DNA from: Paracentrotus lividus
Taxonomy: Eukaryota; Echinodermata; Echinoidea; Camarodonta; Echinidae
Assembly: GCA_940671915.1 (NCBI GenBank)
Contig: CALNVZ010003426.1
Location: 11,470,208-11,534,207 of the forward strand
DNA: 64,000 nucleotides
Direction: 5' to 3'
This document shows, one piece after another, positions 34,801-41,525 of the stretch. The notes beneath the pieces are model-generated. The model ran no database searches. It was not told the origin of the DNA and worked only from the letters and a program-made list of their open reading frames with translations. The translations under genes were made by a program, and so were the position numbers. Every line of letters begins with the position of its first letter. The stretch's first letter is position 1.

Positions 34801-37211
34801 CATACTAGCGTGTACAGGTTAATTTGTTGTAGTGAAGGGGTGCAATGTGGCATTGAATGCTTGCCTGACACAGCAACATTAGTGCAGGTAATATGGGCCA
34901 TCCAAAATGGCGGAAATGATTCTGATACTCAGTATTGGGATGAGGCATCAATCTCTTTGCTACGATTTTTTTTGGGTATATTCACAGTATATAATTAGTA
35001 TGAATAACTTATTGTAGGCCTTTATTGACTTGTATATTGAAAATAATATTTAGATAATATTAAAAAAAAAGAAATAATATAAAAAATACAAAACTATGAA
35101 AAATATAGTCAAAGTATTTACTGAAGGGTCTTATAATTTCAAATCTGATATCTTAAAGTTAATGATTTTCAACATTTCAAGCAAATTCCAGACATGGTAG
35201 AGTCATTGTAGTTTTTAACACATACATTAAATACATGTGCCCATATTACCTGCACATGCAGGTAGGGCCTAATATGGGCACTTTGGTAATGACGTCAACA
35301 TTTGAATATTGCAGACAGAGGGGTTGGTGATAATAATTGTTTTTCTTCACAATAAAAGTTAGAGAAGTAGTTATTGATTCATATAAACAAAGATTAGACT
35401 GTGTGTCATTTTGCAATTTTATGCAAATTAGGCAAATGAGCTTAGGGTGCCCATATTACCTGCATGTACCCTATGTAATAGAGACCAGAAATTTAGGATC
35501 AATTTGGCCTACATAATTTAAAGACCAATGAAAGAAAGATGAATATATATCTATTTAACTATCTACCTATCTGTTTATCTATCTATCTATCTACAATTCT
35601 GCTTCCCTCCCTAAGTTTAAGATAAATTTGGCTCCCCTAAGTTTAAGCTCAATTTGGCGCCAACTAAGTATAAGATCATTTGGCGCCCCCTAAATTTTAG
35701 ATTGAATTGGTGCCGTACATGCCTGATTTAGGTCAATTTGATGTCCCTGGGTTTAAAATCAATTTGGTGCCCCTTAGTTTCAGGGTAATTTGGAAATGCA
35801 AAAATAAATGTAACGTGAAATCAAATAAGTTGAAATGTTTTGTTGGTTAGAATCACATAATGTAAATTCTGGTTTGAGAAAAAACACAGGCGAGCGCGAA
35901 GCACGAACGGAAATTTTGATGTATTCGAATGATTAGAAAACAGGGCATTTCATGCGTTCCTCAGGAACACAATGTAATAATTCATTGAAAAAAAATGATG
36001 CGAGCGAAAATTTTGATATGTATATACAGACCCAGAATCATGCTTTTTGAAATTTTGCTTTATCTAGATAAAGACCATATTTCAAAGACCAATTTTAAGG
36101 TCAATATGGCGCCCCTTAGTTTACTGACGATTTGGCGCCCCCTAAATTTTTTAAGGGTGCCCCCTCCCCCCCCCCTTTTTTTCCCTTCCTCTCTTTATCT
36201 CTCTCTTTTTTTCTTCTTCTTCCTCTTTTCCCCCTTTTTTCCCTTTCTCTTTTTTTTTCTCCTTTTTTCTTCTTCCTTTTCTTCTTTCCCTTTCTCCCCT
36301 TTTCTTCCTTTTTTTCGGCACCCCCTGCACGCCCCCCGGGTGGCCCGCGCCCGTAACCCCCCCCCCCCCAGAATACGCGCATGGTATTATAACACTACAC
36401 TTCTCAGGATGTTGCATTATGGGTTAGAAATCAGGGCAGGATTAAGAAGTTGAGGACTTGAGGTGGTACTATACGCGGCTGCCAGTTCGTACTCTGGCTT
36501 AAAGCCTATGCTAAAGTTATTAATTAAAATAACAAAGCTTTTATCAGCTATTTAGATATGCAAGAAAATTATCATTTTACCTCGAATATCTACATTTACT
36601 AACCATCGAGACATGTACATTTCAATTATTTTGTCCAATTTATATGATTGAATATTTGGGGGAAATTGTCGAAAAACATAATAGGGCCTATCAATTATAC
36701 ATTTATCATTGTTCATATAATTATCAAGTGGTAAAATAACTTAGCGCGTTGACATTAGCAAAGGGTTGAGCTTTCAAAGTTTAGTTAATTTAAACACAAG
36801 ACTAATCGTTTGGATACATTTGCTAAGACAAGAGTATCAATTAAAATTCAATTTCGGTTCAATTAATACTAAAGATAAACATTATTGTGTGTGCCAAAGT
36901 TAGAATTAATATTTACTCGTGGTAATAAATCTGTTGAATGTTCTATGCACTGAACTATTGAGCATTCCTCAAAACTGTCTCCTCCTTTCGATGAATTTCA
37001 GTGTTGCACAGGCTTCGTACGAACAGACATGACTGCTAAATTCCCAGAAAAACACGAGTTTGGCTCCAAGATCACCCCCGATGAGGGAACCGATACTCCT
37101 GTCTATCTGGCTCTTCTTCCACCTGGCACAAAGGAACCCAATGGTCAGTTTCTAACCCGAAGAAAGGTGTATGATTTTATCAATACTGATGTCATCATAC
37201 AAGTGCAGTAA
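6645..37211 (+). CDS. CBR1: carbonyl reductase [NADPH]-like gene, copy 1 (exons 2-6; exon 1 not found)
   Basis: Short-chain dehydrogenase/reductase; CBR1/CBR3 enzymes reduce carbonyl substrates with NADPH in the cytosol. Coding exons are 6645-6911, 9780-9889, 22547-22675, 31451-31601 and 37002-37211, with intron phases 0, 2, 2 and 0. All have AG acceptors and GT donors. Together they encode 288 residues plus stop; CBR1 is normally about 277. Visible motifs are TGGNKGIG (dinucleotide binding), LTARD (NADPH-type Arg), NNAG, a Ser in RVVNLAS at the position of the catalytic serine, YGVSK (catalytic Tyr and Lys) and TPVYLALLPP near the C-terminus. Oddities: the usually conserved CCPG reads CCTG in exon 6. 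The 7-codon first exon expected from copy 2 was not found in the 6.6 kb upstream, so the gene either starts left of the window or lost its start. Introns are 2.9, 12.7, 8.8 and 5.4 kb and full of mobile elements. An ATTAAA (37354-37359) is a possible poly(A) signal. Confidence 0.9.
7633..8574. promoter_or_regulatory. cluster of seven TTACGTAA octamers
   Basis: Perfect palindromic TTACGTAA occurs at 7633, 7811, 8001, 8023, 8390, 8400 and 8567 (first base of each). Most lie within GTTACGTAAGTTAC, and the pair at 8390/8400 forms a larger palindrome. TTACGTAA is the known consensus of PAR-bZIP and E4BP4/NFIL3-type bZIP proteins. Whether it acts as an enhancer or as a transposase-binding repeat is unknown. 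Confidence 0.6.
8775..9360. repeat. foldback arms inside the 7.3-9.6 kb element
   Basis: TGGAGATCCTCCAATTGGCAACGC (around 8920, 24 bp) is mirrored by GCGTTGCCAATTGGAGAT near 9195. GGGGAATTATCC near 8777 mirrors GGACAATTCTCC near 9347. A second hairpin (TTTATTCTAAAGGGAGAATAAAG) sits near 9015. Confidence 0.65.
9780..9889 (+). CDS. CBR1: CBR copy 1 exon 3
   Basis: Exon of 110 nt (phase 0 to 2) after a TATTTTTAG acceptor. It encodes a segment including VMETNFFGVLAVCRTLFPL, the helix with the conserved Asn (TNFFG). It ends in AG before GTACAA, a weak donor. Confidence 0.9.
9955..10107. repeat. A-rich (AAAT)n low-complexity tract
   Basis: Starts with C/A homopolymers, then irregular and finally regular AAAT repeats with a little AAT. 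It lies just downstream of exon 3. Confidence 0.9.
10677..10926 (+). mobile_element. full-length 250-bp GCGGTCACAACTCG MITE
   Basis: Left end TGCGGCGGTCACAACTCG, right end GAGTTGTGACCTCAGCA, flanked on both sides by TTA (10674-10676 and 10927-10929). A 3-bp TWA duplication is typical of PIF/Harbinger-type elements. Internal CGTAGGCTACG and TACGGTGAG blocks are shared with the copies at 61.7 and 63.1-63.7 kb. Confidence 0.8.
11100..11330. repeat. fragment of a dispersed GGCATTAC..TCATGATG repeat
   Basis: The phrase GGCATTACGTCATGATGGTCCCC followed by a CTCCCTCATTTCGTGCTCGCAT block recurs near 12345-12420, 17470 and 18405-18500, so this is part of a dispersed family. No coding content. Confidence 0.45.
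12446..12771 (+). repeat. left arm of a 5-kb inverted structure
   Basis: The sequence from ACAAAAAGAAAGTTCCCCC through GGAGCGAATTTTAGG to CCAACATACGGAAACGAAAT is repeated in reverse complement at 17144-17468, with roughly 90% agreement by eye over about 320 bp. The ~4.4 kb between the arms contains two minisatellites in opposite orientation. Confidence 0.8.
13918..14290. repeat. minisatellite, ~17-bp unit CTCCCCCGGAGGACAA
   Basis: About 22 imperfect copies of a GC-rich unit. The repeat makes overlapping open frames on the minus strand with Gly/Ser/Pro-rich peptides; these are by-products of the repeat. A reverse-oriented array of the same unit lies at 15764-16155. Confidence 0.9.
14300..15760. 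other. no gene recognised between the two minisatellites
   Basis: AT-rich DNA with a poly-G tract (about 14684), T-rich tracts (15250-15272) and a (TC)n run (about 15550-15565). No exon, RNA gene or element ends recognised. Confidence 0.5.
15764..16155. repeat. minisatellite, unit TTGTCCTCCGGGGGAG (inverted relative to 13.9 kb)
   Basis: About 23 imperfect copies of the reverse complement of the 13918-14290 unit. The outer flanks also mirror each other (GATGTCCTGATACGG here, CGGTTCTAGGACATC there), so the arrays are a true inverted pair. Long frames in several phases are by-products. Confidence 0.9.
16333..17143. mobile_element. 810-bp near-perfect foldback
   Basis: Starts TTGGGCACGTGTCAATGATC and ends GATCATTGACACGTGCCCAA. 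The arms run inward for about 300 bp each (16333-16640 and 16840-17143) around a centre near 16740. Both arms translate into the same peptide in mirrored frames, which explains the apparent paired ORFs. It abuts the right arm of the larger inverted structure. Confidence 0.85.
17144..17468 (-). repeat. right arm of the 5-kb inverted structure
   Basis: Reverse complement of 12446-12771, from CGTTTCCGTATGTTGGGAAG to GGGGGAACTTTCTTTTTGTG. It is followed by a TATTGGCATTACATCATGAT fragment, also found elsewhere in the window. Confidence 0.8.
17498..18233 (+). mobile_element. GTCTCGCCTGAA element with GGTCA arrays, copy 1
   Basis: Starts GTCTCGCCTGAACGACG and ends TCAGGCGAGACTCGTGG with a GTTCGCGAACC palindrome, so the ends are an 11-bp inverted repeat. 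The interior is 3-4 tandem units of 100-170 bp, each with TTCACCCCTGGTA or TTGGTACAAAT, CTTGGGTAATAC and several GGTCA words. A second copy is at 31983-32767. No ORF. Confidence 0.85.
18234..18530. repeat. fragments of the GAGCCCCTTCCCCCG / TTCGCGCTCGCAT repeat
   Basis: Two partial copies (18241-18360 and 18405-18525) share ACGAGCCCCTTC and a TCGCGCTCGCATGATATATA-type ending. Related to 11.1 and 12.35 kb. Confidence 0.5.
18722..19464. repeat. tandem ~180-bp units ending in an inverted unit
   Basis: Units at about 18722, 18900 and 19090 share AACAATGACTTATTTGCAT, ATGGCCGCCATTCAG and GTGTCTATACCTATGTT. The last unit (about 19285-19464) is in reverse complement (GAATGGCGGCCACTTC, CTACCCTGAAAACATAGG). 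The element at 19468-20335 interrupts this unit, and similar sequence resumes at about 20338-20450. Confidence 0.75.
19468..20335 (+). mobile_element. TAGGGGAGACC element, copy 1
   Basis: Starts TAGGGGAGACCAGGGATGG and ends CCATCTCCCCGGTCTGCCCTA, an inverted repeat of about 20 bp next to TA. The interior contains several words such as GTAACAACCTACCCC. It is about 87-90% identical by eye to the copy at 57616-58474 in the same orientation. Non-coding; probably a non-autonomous DNA transposon. Confidence 0.85.
20451..21407 (+). mobile_element. TAGGGTACATG element, copy 1
   Basis: Starts TAGGGTACATGAGGTAATATG and ends CCCATATTACCTGCATGTACCTA, inverted repeats of about 22 bp. Internal copies of GCAGGTAATATGGG (about 20852 and 21210) repeat the terminal word. 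A left-truncated copy is at 34739-35473. No ORF. Confidence 0.85.
21716..21799. repeat. (GT)n microsatellite
   Basis: GT-rich simple repeat with occasional GTGC and GTAT interruptions. Confidence 0.9.
22085..22270. repeat. degenerate minisatellite, unit like AATTACCCCGAGGAC
   Basis: About ten imperfect 15-17-bp units (ACAACTACCCCGAGGAAA, ACAATTACCCCAAGGGC and so on). The unit shares CCCCGAGGACAA with the GC-rich minisatellites at 13.9 and 15.8 kb, so it may be an AT-drifted relative. Confidence 0.6.
22547..22675 (+). CDS. CBR1: CBR copy 1 exon 4 (catalytic serine exon)
   Basis: Exon of 129 nt (phase 2 to 2) after a TTGTTCCTAG acceptor; donor GTGAGT. It encodes RVVNLASLGGYVAF, the strand carrying the serine equivalent to human CBR1 Ser140, then a charged stretch ending LMNEFLE, as in the long CBR-specific insertion. 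The exon is phase-symmetric, so it can be skipped without a frameshift. Copy 2 has no counterpart. Confidence 0.9.
22711..23309. mobile_element. nested foldback elements
   Basis: Outer ends TATATTGAATGGCTCA and TGAGCCATTCAATATA are inverted. Inside, 22824-23274 starts GGGCCCGTATTCCATAAA and ends TTTATGGAATACGGGCCC, a second inverted repeat containing CTTAAG-rich arms. The inner foldback appears inserted in the outer one. Confidence 0.75.
23700..24180. repeat. (GAAT/AAAT)n microsatellite plus a 31-bp tandem repeat
   Basis: Long GAAT/AAAT tracts at 23710-23890 and AT-rich DNA after them. Three copies of a unit containing ATGATAGTAATAAACTAA lie at about 24060-24150. Open frames rich in Ile, His, Ser and Phe on the minus strand come from the repeat. 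Confidence 0.9.
24254..27993. mobile_element. 3.7-kb foldback element with ~280-bp terminal inverted repeats
   Basis: Starts TATAGTGTGTTCCCAAAA and ends AGGAACACACTATA. The ends mirror each other for about 280 bp (GTTAGGGTCCTTTGAAGG against CCTTAAAAGGACGCTAAC; TTTGGTTTGTAGGGTA against TACCCTACAAACG). The interior has no convincing ORF. An inner pair of CGCACAGTGGGCCA ends (25226 and 27616) suggests a second element nested inside. Confidence 0.8.
25226..27616. mobile_element. inner CGCACAGTGGGCCA element
   Basis: Starts CGCACAGTGGGCCAGG and ends CTGGCCCACTGTGCG. A related word (GCGCAGTGGGCCACG) occurs at about 25823, and long direct repeats (about 25590-25800 and 26690-26880, both with ATAGTTTC..CTTTACAG..GATACC) lie inside. 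A minus-strand open frame of 113 codons at 25518-25859 spans one such repeat and has no recognised motif. Confidence 0.55.
28175..28375. repeat. CTAGCTTTAAAGCTAG palindrome cluster, left
   Basis: Five or six palindromes of the form GACTAGCTTTAAARCTAGTC are joined by spacers such as GGTCACGAC and CGTCAAGACG. Each could form a short stem. Confidence 0.8.
28376..29002 (-). mobile_element. LINE 3' untranslated region and tail
   Basis: Read on the minus strand, the sequence after the RT stop codon runs to a tail of AATAAATAAAC followed by TGAAC repeats (plus-strand TTCAG repeats at 28376-28388). Pentanucleotide tails are typical of some non-LTR retrotransposons. It includes a GA-rich microsatellite (28610-28735). 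Confidence 0.7.
29003..29398 (-). pseudogene. non-LTR retrotransposon reverse transcriptase, C-terminal fragment
   Basis: An open frame of about 130 codons on the minus strand. Motifs such as LLQ/MLQKRAIR at the start, VHSYPTRQSSLYHLP, GPKFWNPLNSSIK and FKRKIKSLL match the C-terminal end of CR1/Jockey-like LINE reverse transcriptases. The catalytic palm (YxDD) is absent because the copy is 5'-truncated at about 29400, where it meets the CTAG palindrome cluster. It is inactive. Confidence 0.85.
29405..29605. repeat. CTAGCTTTAAAGCTAG palindrome cluster, middle
   Basis: Continuation of the left cluster after the LINE insertion. It shares GCTAGTCGTAGTGATGCCCA with 28195-28215. Confidence 0.8.
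30372..30856 (+). repeat. 240-bp tandem duplication
   Basis: Two head-to-tail units (about 30372-30613 and 30614-30856) share CTATTCACTGCTGTTGC, AAGCCGGGCATTCACC, TTGTCAAGCCAAAACAAC and CTTTGTTT. About 85% identical by eye. Confidence 0.85.
30975..31150. repeat. CTAGTCCGTC palindrome cluster, right
   Basis: Words such as GCTTTAAAGCTCGTCCGTC and CTAGTCCGTCTCGACGGACT form several overlapping inverted repeats, mirroring the left cluster. Confidence 0.75.
31451..31601 (+). CDS. CBR1: CBR copy 1 exon 5
   Basis: Exon of 151 nt (phase 2 to 0) after an AAATTACAG acceptor; donor GTAAGT. It encodes FAYGLYGVSKLGVVVLTK, with the catalytic Tyr-x-x-x-Lys (YGVSK), and ends EDILINS ahead of the Cys-Cys of exon 6. 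Confidence 0.92.
31763..31819. repeat. 57-bp poly-T tract
   Basis: Uninterrupted T run in intron 5 of copy 1, followed by CTTCTTC-rich sequence. Poly-Lys and poly-Phe open frames over it are artefacts. The length may be uncertain in the assembly. Confidence 0.95.
31983..32767 (+). mobile_element. GTCTCGCCTGAA element with GGTCA arrays, copy 2
   Basis: Starts GTCTAGCCTGAACGAAG and ends TCAGGCGAGACTCATGG with GTTCGCGAACC. It is collinear with 17498-18233 but has one additional internal unit. Each unit carries ATCAAAGGTCATATAGGGG followed by TCAAAAGGTC. Confidence 0.85.
32963..34060. mobile_element. TCATAAAGGT foldback family, copy 1
   Basis: The left arm (ATAAAGGTGGAATATTC, CTTTCATTTTTCCGGACCC) is mirrored on the right (CCACATTTATGACGAACA). 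The right arm is present twice (about 33480-33760 and 33780-34060). Peptides rich in Phe, Pro and Trp in several frames are mirrored between arms and are not genes. Confidence 0.7.
34739..35473 (+). mobile_element. TAGGGTACATG element, copy 2 (left-truncated)
   Basis: Collinear with 20714-21407, from TTTGAGGGGGTAACCTCAA to CCCATATTACCTGCATGTACC. Relative to copy 1 it shows several single-base insertions and deletions. Confidence 0.85.
35475..36160. repeat. irregular repeats of AATTTGGCGCCCCTTAGTTT
   Basis: About ten spaced copies of a unit containing ATTTGGCGCC or ATTTGGTGCC followed by CCTAAGTTTAAG occur at 35490-35800 and 36090-36160. A (TATC)n run sits at 35565-35595. Non-coding. Confidence 0.7.
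36162..36370. repeat. C/T-only tract flanked by poly-C
   Basis: About 155 bp of almost pure pyrimidine (36162-36318) with a poly-C at each side (36168 and 36358). It could form triplex or other non-B DNA. Open frames over it encode only low-complexity peptides. Confidence 0.85.
37002..37211 (+). CDS. CBR1: CBR copy 1 exon 6 (terminal)
   Basis: Exon of 210 nt including TAA, after a GAATTTCAG acceptor. It encodes CCTGFVRTDM, then ITPDEGTDTPVYLALLPPG and GQFLTRRKVYDFINTDV. The Pro of the usual CCPG is Thr here. From CCTGGCACAAAGG to AAAGGTGTATGA the DNA is identical to copy 2. Confidence 0.93.
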   Translation, partial: CCTGFVRTDMTAKFPEKHEFGSKITPDEGTDTPVYLALLPPGTKEPNGQFLTRRKVYDFINTDVIIQVQ

Positions 37212-37533
37212 TGCCCAAATTTACATTCGGTCTACGATCATCGTACGAACATCCCGCACTGTTAGAACGCTGTGTAAAATATTGGTGTTTAAAAATCTAA
37301 ACATTGTTCTTTACTATGTAAACATTGTTGTTTAAAAGAGGGAAAGGTATGAAATTAAACAGGTGTTGTTTAAAAAGTCCGAGGCGAATGTCACGTGATA
37401 GTCATGAGCCAATGAGCAGAGAGCACATGATTCCGACCCAAGTTTTCAATCATAGCGGAGGACTTTATGGTCATAGGTTGATAAGTCCCAAATGCCGAAG
37501 CTGATGGATTTCGAGGTAAGCATTTGGACTAAA

Positions 37534-38540
37534 TACACTGTTGCTCATAAAGGTTGGATATTTTGTGTGTGAACCAGCCACATCTTTTTGCTCCGGCTTA
37601 GATTTCTTGAAATTGTTTGTCCCTACTATCACTTTTCTGAGCCCTGGCTATACATTGGACACTATCCAGCCTATTCCTGGGGAATGAAAATGAAAAAGAG
37701 TTTGTCAACCCCCAGAACGCCCATTTTTGCCATTTTGTTTCATTTTGGGGCCCCTTTTTGTTTACCCGGCTGGCCAAGGCCCCCTGAGTCATACCCCCTC
37801 GAAAAGCGTCTGAAATATAGAGTTGTTATTTTTCTTTATGATAAATCAAGGTTTAAGATCACAGGCGTTAGTTTCTTGTCTAGGGGAGGGGTTGAAGGAA
37901 AAAGTGAAATCGGTAAAAAACGGAAATATTCTATCCAACCTTTATGATCAAAACAAAGGAAATGAAAAACAACTATGAACCCTTAATTATTGTCATTTAC
38001 CCCAAAATCTTTTTTTTTTCAGCCTTAATGACAAGGTTGTAAACGGTAACCATTGTCTATTGTTCATTATGATTTATGTTTGGCTGAGATTCTACAATAC
38101 ATTTTTGAGAAGGTAGAAATTTCTATGTTGCAAAAAGGAATAAATTCAATTTTCAACCCGAATCGAAATAAACTTTGACCCTTCCCCTAGACAATAAATC
38201 TAAGTCTGTGATCATAAACTTATATTTAACTCAAAGTACAATAACCACCCTATACATCAGACGCGTTTGGTGAGGGTGGGATAATGGGGACCTTGGTTAG
38301 CCGGGTAAACGAAAAAGGGGCCCCTAAAGAGAAAAAAATGACAAAAATGGGCGTTCTGGGGGTTGCCAAACTTTTGTTTTATTTTCATTCCCCGGGAATA
38401 GTTTTGGGGTGTCCAAGTTATAGCCAGGGTCCAGAAAAGTGAAAGTAGGGACAAACAATTTCAAGAAATCTAAGCCGAAGCAAATAGATGTCGCTGGATC
38501 ACACAAAACAATATCCAACCTTTATGAGCAACAGTGTATA
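37534..38540. mobile_element. TCATAAAGGT foldback family, copy 2 (complete)
   Basis: Starts TACACTGTTGCTCATAAAGG and ends CCTTTATGAGCAACAGTGTA. The arms are about 260 bp or more (GCCCCTTTTTGTTTACCCGG mirrored near 38305). Next to TA. This copy defines the family's ends. No transposase. Confidence 0.85.
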
Positions 38541-39130
38541 TTGTAACATTATCGAGTATTATACTCAGGACATTTTGGGCTACCTTAGCATCTAGGCCTA
38601 CTAGATCTGGACCACATGCAGTCAGCTTTATGATCTGACTTCGCAGTGCAGCCTACCTACGGTAAGGCCCGGGTGGCGTGTATGTACAAAGCCCGTTCGG
38701 CAAAGGCACTGCAAAGATTGCTCCTTGCATATTGCAGATGGATCAAAATTTATTCTGTGTGTATCTACATCAAATGCCATTGCTGCAATAAAAAAATGTC
38801 ACCTACTCGAACAAATTACAATACATTTAGTCTAAACGCTTATCTCTGAAGTATCATTCAGCTCTCGTCCTACATGCATTTATGAACAAGAAAATGTGAG
38901 AAATTTTTAAACAGCAACGTTTAGAATTTTTAAATTCTAAACGTTAAAAACAACTTAACTTAAACAACAGCGTAGTTTAAGATAACCCTTAAAACAATTG
39001 TTGTTTAAGTACAATATTATGAGTAGGTGTTTCCAAATTAGTCATGATCATCTTCGTCAGAAAACTCCAGTTTAGTTAATCTTTATCTATCAGAGAAATT
39101 GGCACCATGTGCAATTTTATTTATTTATTA
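38541..39130. other. no gene recognised; one short perfect hairpin
   Basis: AT-rich DNA between copies 1 and 2. A hairpin with stem AACGTTTAGAATTT lies at about 38919-38948. Nothing else recognised. Confidence 0.45.
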
Positions 39131-39139
39131 TTTTTTTTT

Positions 39140-39272
39140 TTTTTTGTATTTGCTATTTGAATTGTCATGTTTGTTTTTCTTGTATTGTTTTTGTTTTATA
39201 TGTGAACGAACAAAATTTCCATTGGACTCGGCTTTAGACGTAATAAATAAATGAAATGAAATGAAATGAATT
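39140..39272 (+). mobile_element. LINE 3' end with GAAAT tail
   Basis: A T-rich 3' UTR-like segment and GGACTCGGCTTTAGACG end in TAATAAATAAATGAAATG repeats. The pentanucleotide tail resembles those at 28376, 46892 and 58700. Only the extreme 3' end is present. Confidence 0.6.
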
Positions 39273-39275
39273 ATA

Positions 39276-40495
39276 AGTATGTCTGCAAGTATTGGCCTAT
39301 TGACATTGTATAGGTTAAAATTTTGAGGAAGATACGTGGAGGTCAATGCATATTTGATTTAATAAAAGAGTAAAACTTATTGTAAACGATGATTTCGAAA
39401 ATAATAATAATAATAATAACCAGTGTTGTTAGCATAATGTTCAATCAAATAGATTTTCGAATGCATTGGATTAATTAACAGAAAGTTGACCATTATGTGA
39501 CGTACACTAATATATTTATACTCAAACCTTCCTTGCAATGGAACTGCCTCCAATCCCAAATCAGAAGTGCCCCTATATTGAGCTAAGAGACATTCAAAAA
39601 CCTCTTGAAGCTGGTACAATATACTTGCATGTTTAATTAAAGTGTGAGAAATCCCAGGTTAAATATATTATATACGGTGTCCAGAATATAGGGGATAGTC
39701 AAAGCGTGTTTGTTTATAAAATTGACTTGGATTATAAAAAGTAAACAAATAATAAATAAACAAAGCAAAAGTTCAGCAACGTGATTACCTTCAACTTTCT
39801 TTTTCTCTTCACATGTCTTTTGAGGCCTAGAGAGAGAGAGAGAGAGAGAGAGGAAGAAAGAGAGAAAGAGAGAGAGGATATATATAGTATATGTTTACTT
39901 ATATAAATATGGCGTTAGTATTATTATCGAGTGTTATAGATTGCAAATTATAATCTTCATCGTGTTCAATTTCAGCGTCTTTATAAGATATGGAAAGCGG
40001 TTTTTGTTATATTGAACGTTTTTTTTTTGTTATATTTGAACGGTTTTTATCCTGTTGTTAAAATGAATGCGAAATCGATTGCTTTGTTGCGCTAGCGCGT
40101 AAATAAACAGTAAAATGGTGCGCCACAACAATAGATACGCGGAGCAACAAATATACGTCACAATAGCTTAATTAGACACCCAAAAGTTTGGCAAAACATT
40201 GGCAAAGATAAAAAAAAAGATTAGCAAGGTCAAATATCTAGGGGTCTATTTACTATAAATAAATAGTGCATCCTCTATTAATAGCCAACATTTATAACTA
40301 GTGAACTCACAAATACTAAATCTATCCCTCGTGCACATCTGTTTCAACTCGGCCTACGGCCTCGGTGTAAATAAAGTGCCCTCGAGATAATTTTAATTTG
40401 TCGTGCACATAAGTACGTATGTTGCAGATGGTATAGCATCACATTTATATAATACATATATTATTAATATATATATCATATATATTACAGTGGTG
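39276..40495. other. no gene recognised upstream of the CAGTGGTGGCC elements
   Basis: AT-rich DNA with a (GA)n microsatellite (39828-39876) and AT-rich repeats leading into the element at 40496. Confidence 0.45.
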
Positions 40496-41474
40496 GCCAA
40501 AATTATTAGAACACCAATGACTAATATTATATATTTAGAATTTTCATTCAGTTGACCAATTTAAATATCATTAAATGGTTGGATAGTCTTCCTAATATCA
40601 TCATTTTGCTTAAAAACTAAATAACAAAAACCATGCGTTGGAACTCGCCCCAAGTCCCCTTTTCATGTTAACCACCACCATTGAAAAATCTAAAAAAATC
40701 TCCTCTCAGGATCAAAATGTCATAAACGTTAAACATTTTAATCTCTCCCTACAAAAGATATAATATTCTTGAAAGGAAATTTCTAGGAATGTCAAAAAAA
40801 GCATTCATAACAAACCAGGATGAATAGTTAACATCTTATGGTGGATTTTAAAATTAATTTTTTGAAGGGCCCAAATTTTTAATTCAGTGCCCCTATTTAA
40901 GTCCCCGTTCCAATAATCCCTTAAATATTCAACATATTTGATGCATTCTAATGAAATTCCTTTTAAAAAAATATACATTACAAGAGTGTTTCATTGAATG
41001 AAAATAATTTCCTAACCTTCAATGGGCATGTTATTTTGGTCATCTCACCACCAAAGTGGGGGCGAATGCACCCCCTACACCATGAAAGTTTCTTGCAAAA
41101 CTTTAGCGTGTATTTGATGATATTAGATAAAAATATAGCCTGCAAAGTCATATTCTACCTCAAATACTTTTTGAGCAATCCGCCTATGTAATTGGCATTT
41201 TACTTTTTTGCAATTACTACATGTTTAACACACAAGTCTATGGGAACAACCAAAAGCGCATAGCGCAACTGTTTTAATGCTGCGCATTACCAGATGGTCG
41301 AAACTATATAATTGGTGTCTACATATACAAAGACCCTATGCTAAAAATCATGAAGCTCATGGCACACACAAAATATCTTTAATCATGATTTCGGCAAAAA
41401 ACTAGGCCATATAATCCATAGACTTTGTTGTAGCGTTCAGGTTTCTCACAAATTGTTGGCCACACACGCTGTAT
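40496..41474 (+). mobile_element. Tc1/mariner-like non-autonomous element, copy 1 (decayed)
   Basis: Starts TACAGTGGTGGCCAAAATTA and ends in a decayed counterpart (AATTGTTGGCCACACACGCTGTA). The interior matches 41526-42547 in the same orientation but with many small deletions. TA-flanked ends with TTAGAACACC are typical of Tc1/mariner families. No transposase ORF. Confidence 0.8.
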
Positions 41475-41525
41475 ACTATATAATATTATATATATATCAT
41501 ATATATATAAATATATATATATATA

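Noticed and set aside
36116-36453. Lys/Arg/Gly-rich and Phe/Pro-rich ORFs
   Set aside because: Translation of the C/T-only tract on each strand.
37588-38518. ORFs of 64-119 codons with Trp/Pro/Phe-rich peptides, also near 33.5 and 52.8 kb
   Set aside because: The same peptides arise from both arms of the TCATAAAGGT foldback family; frames are not preserved between copies.
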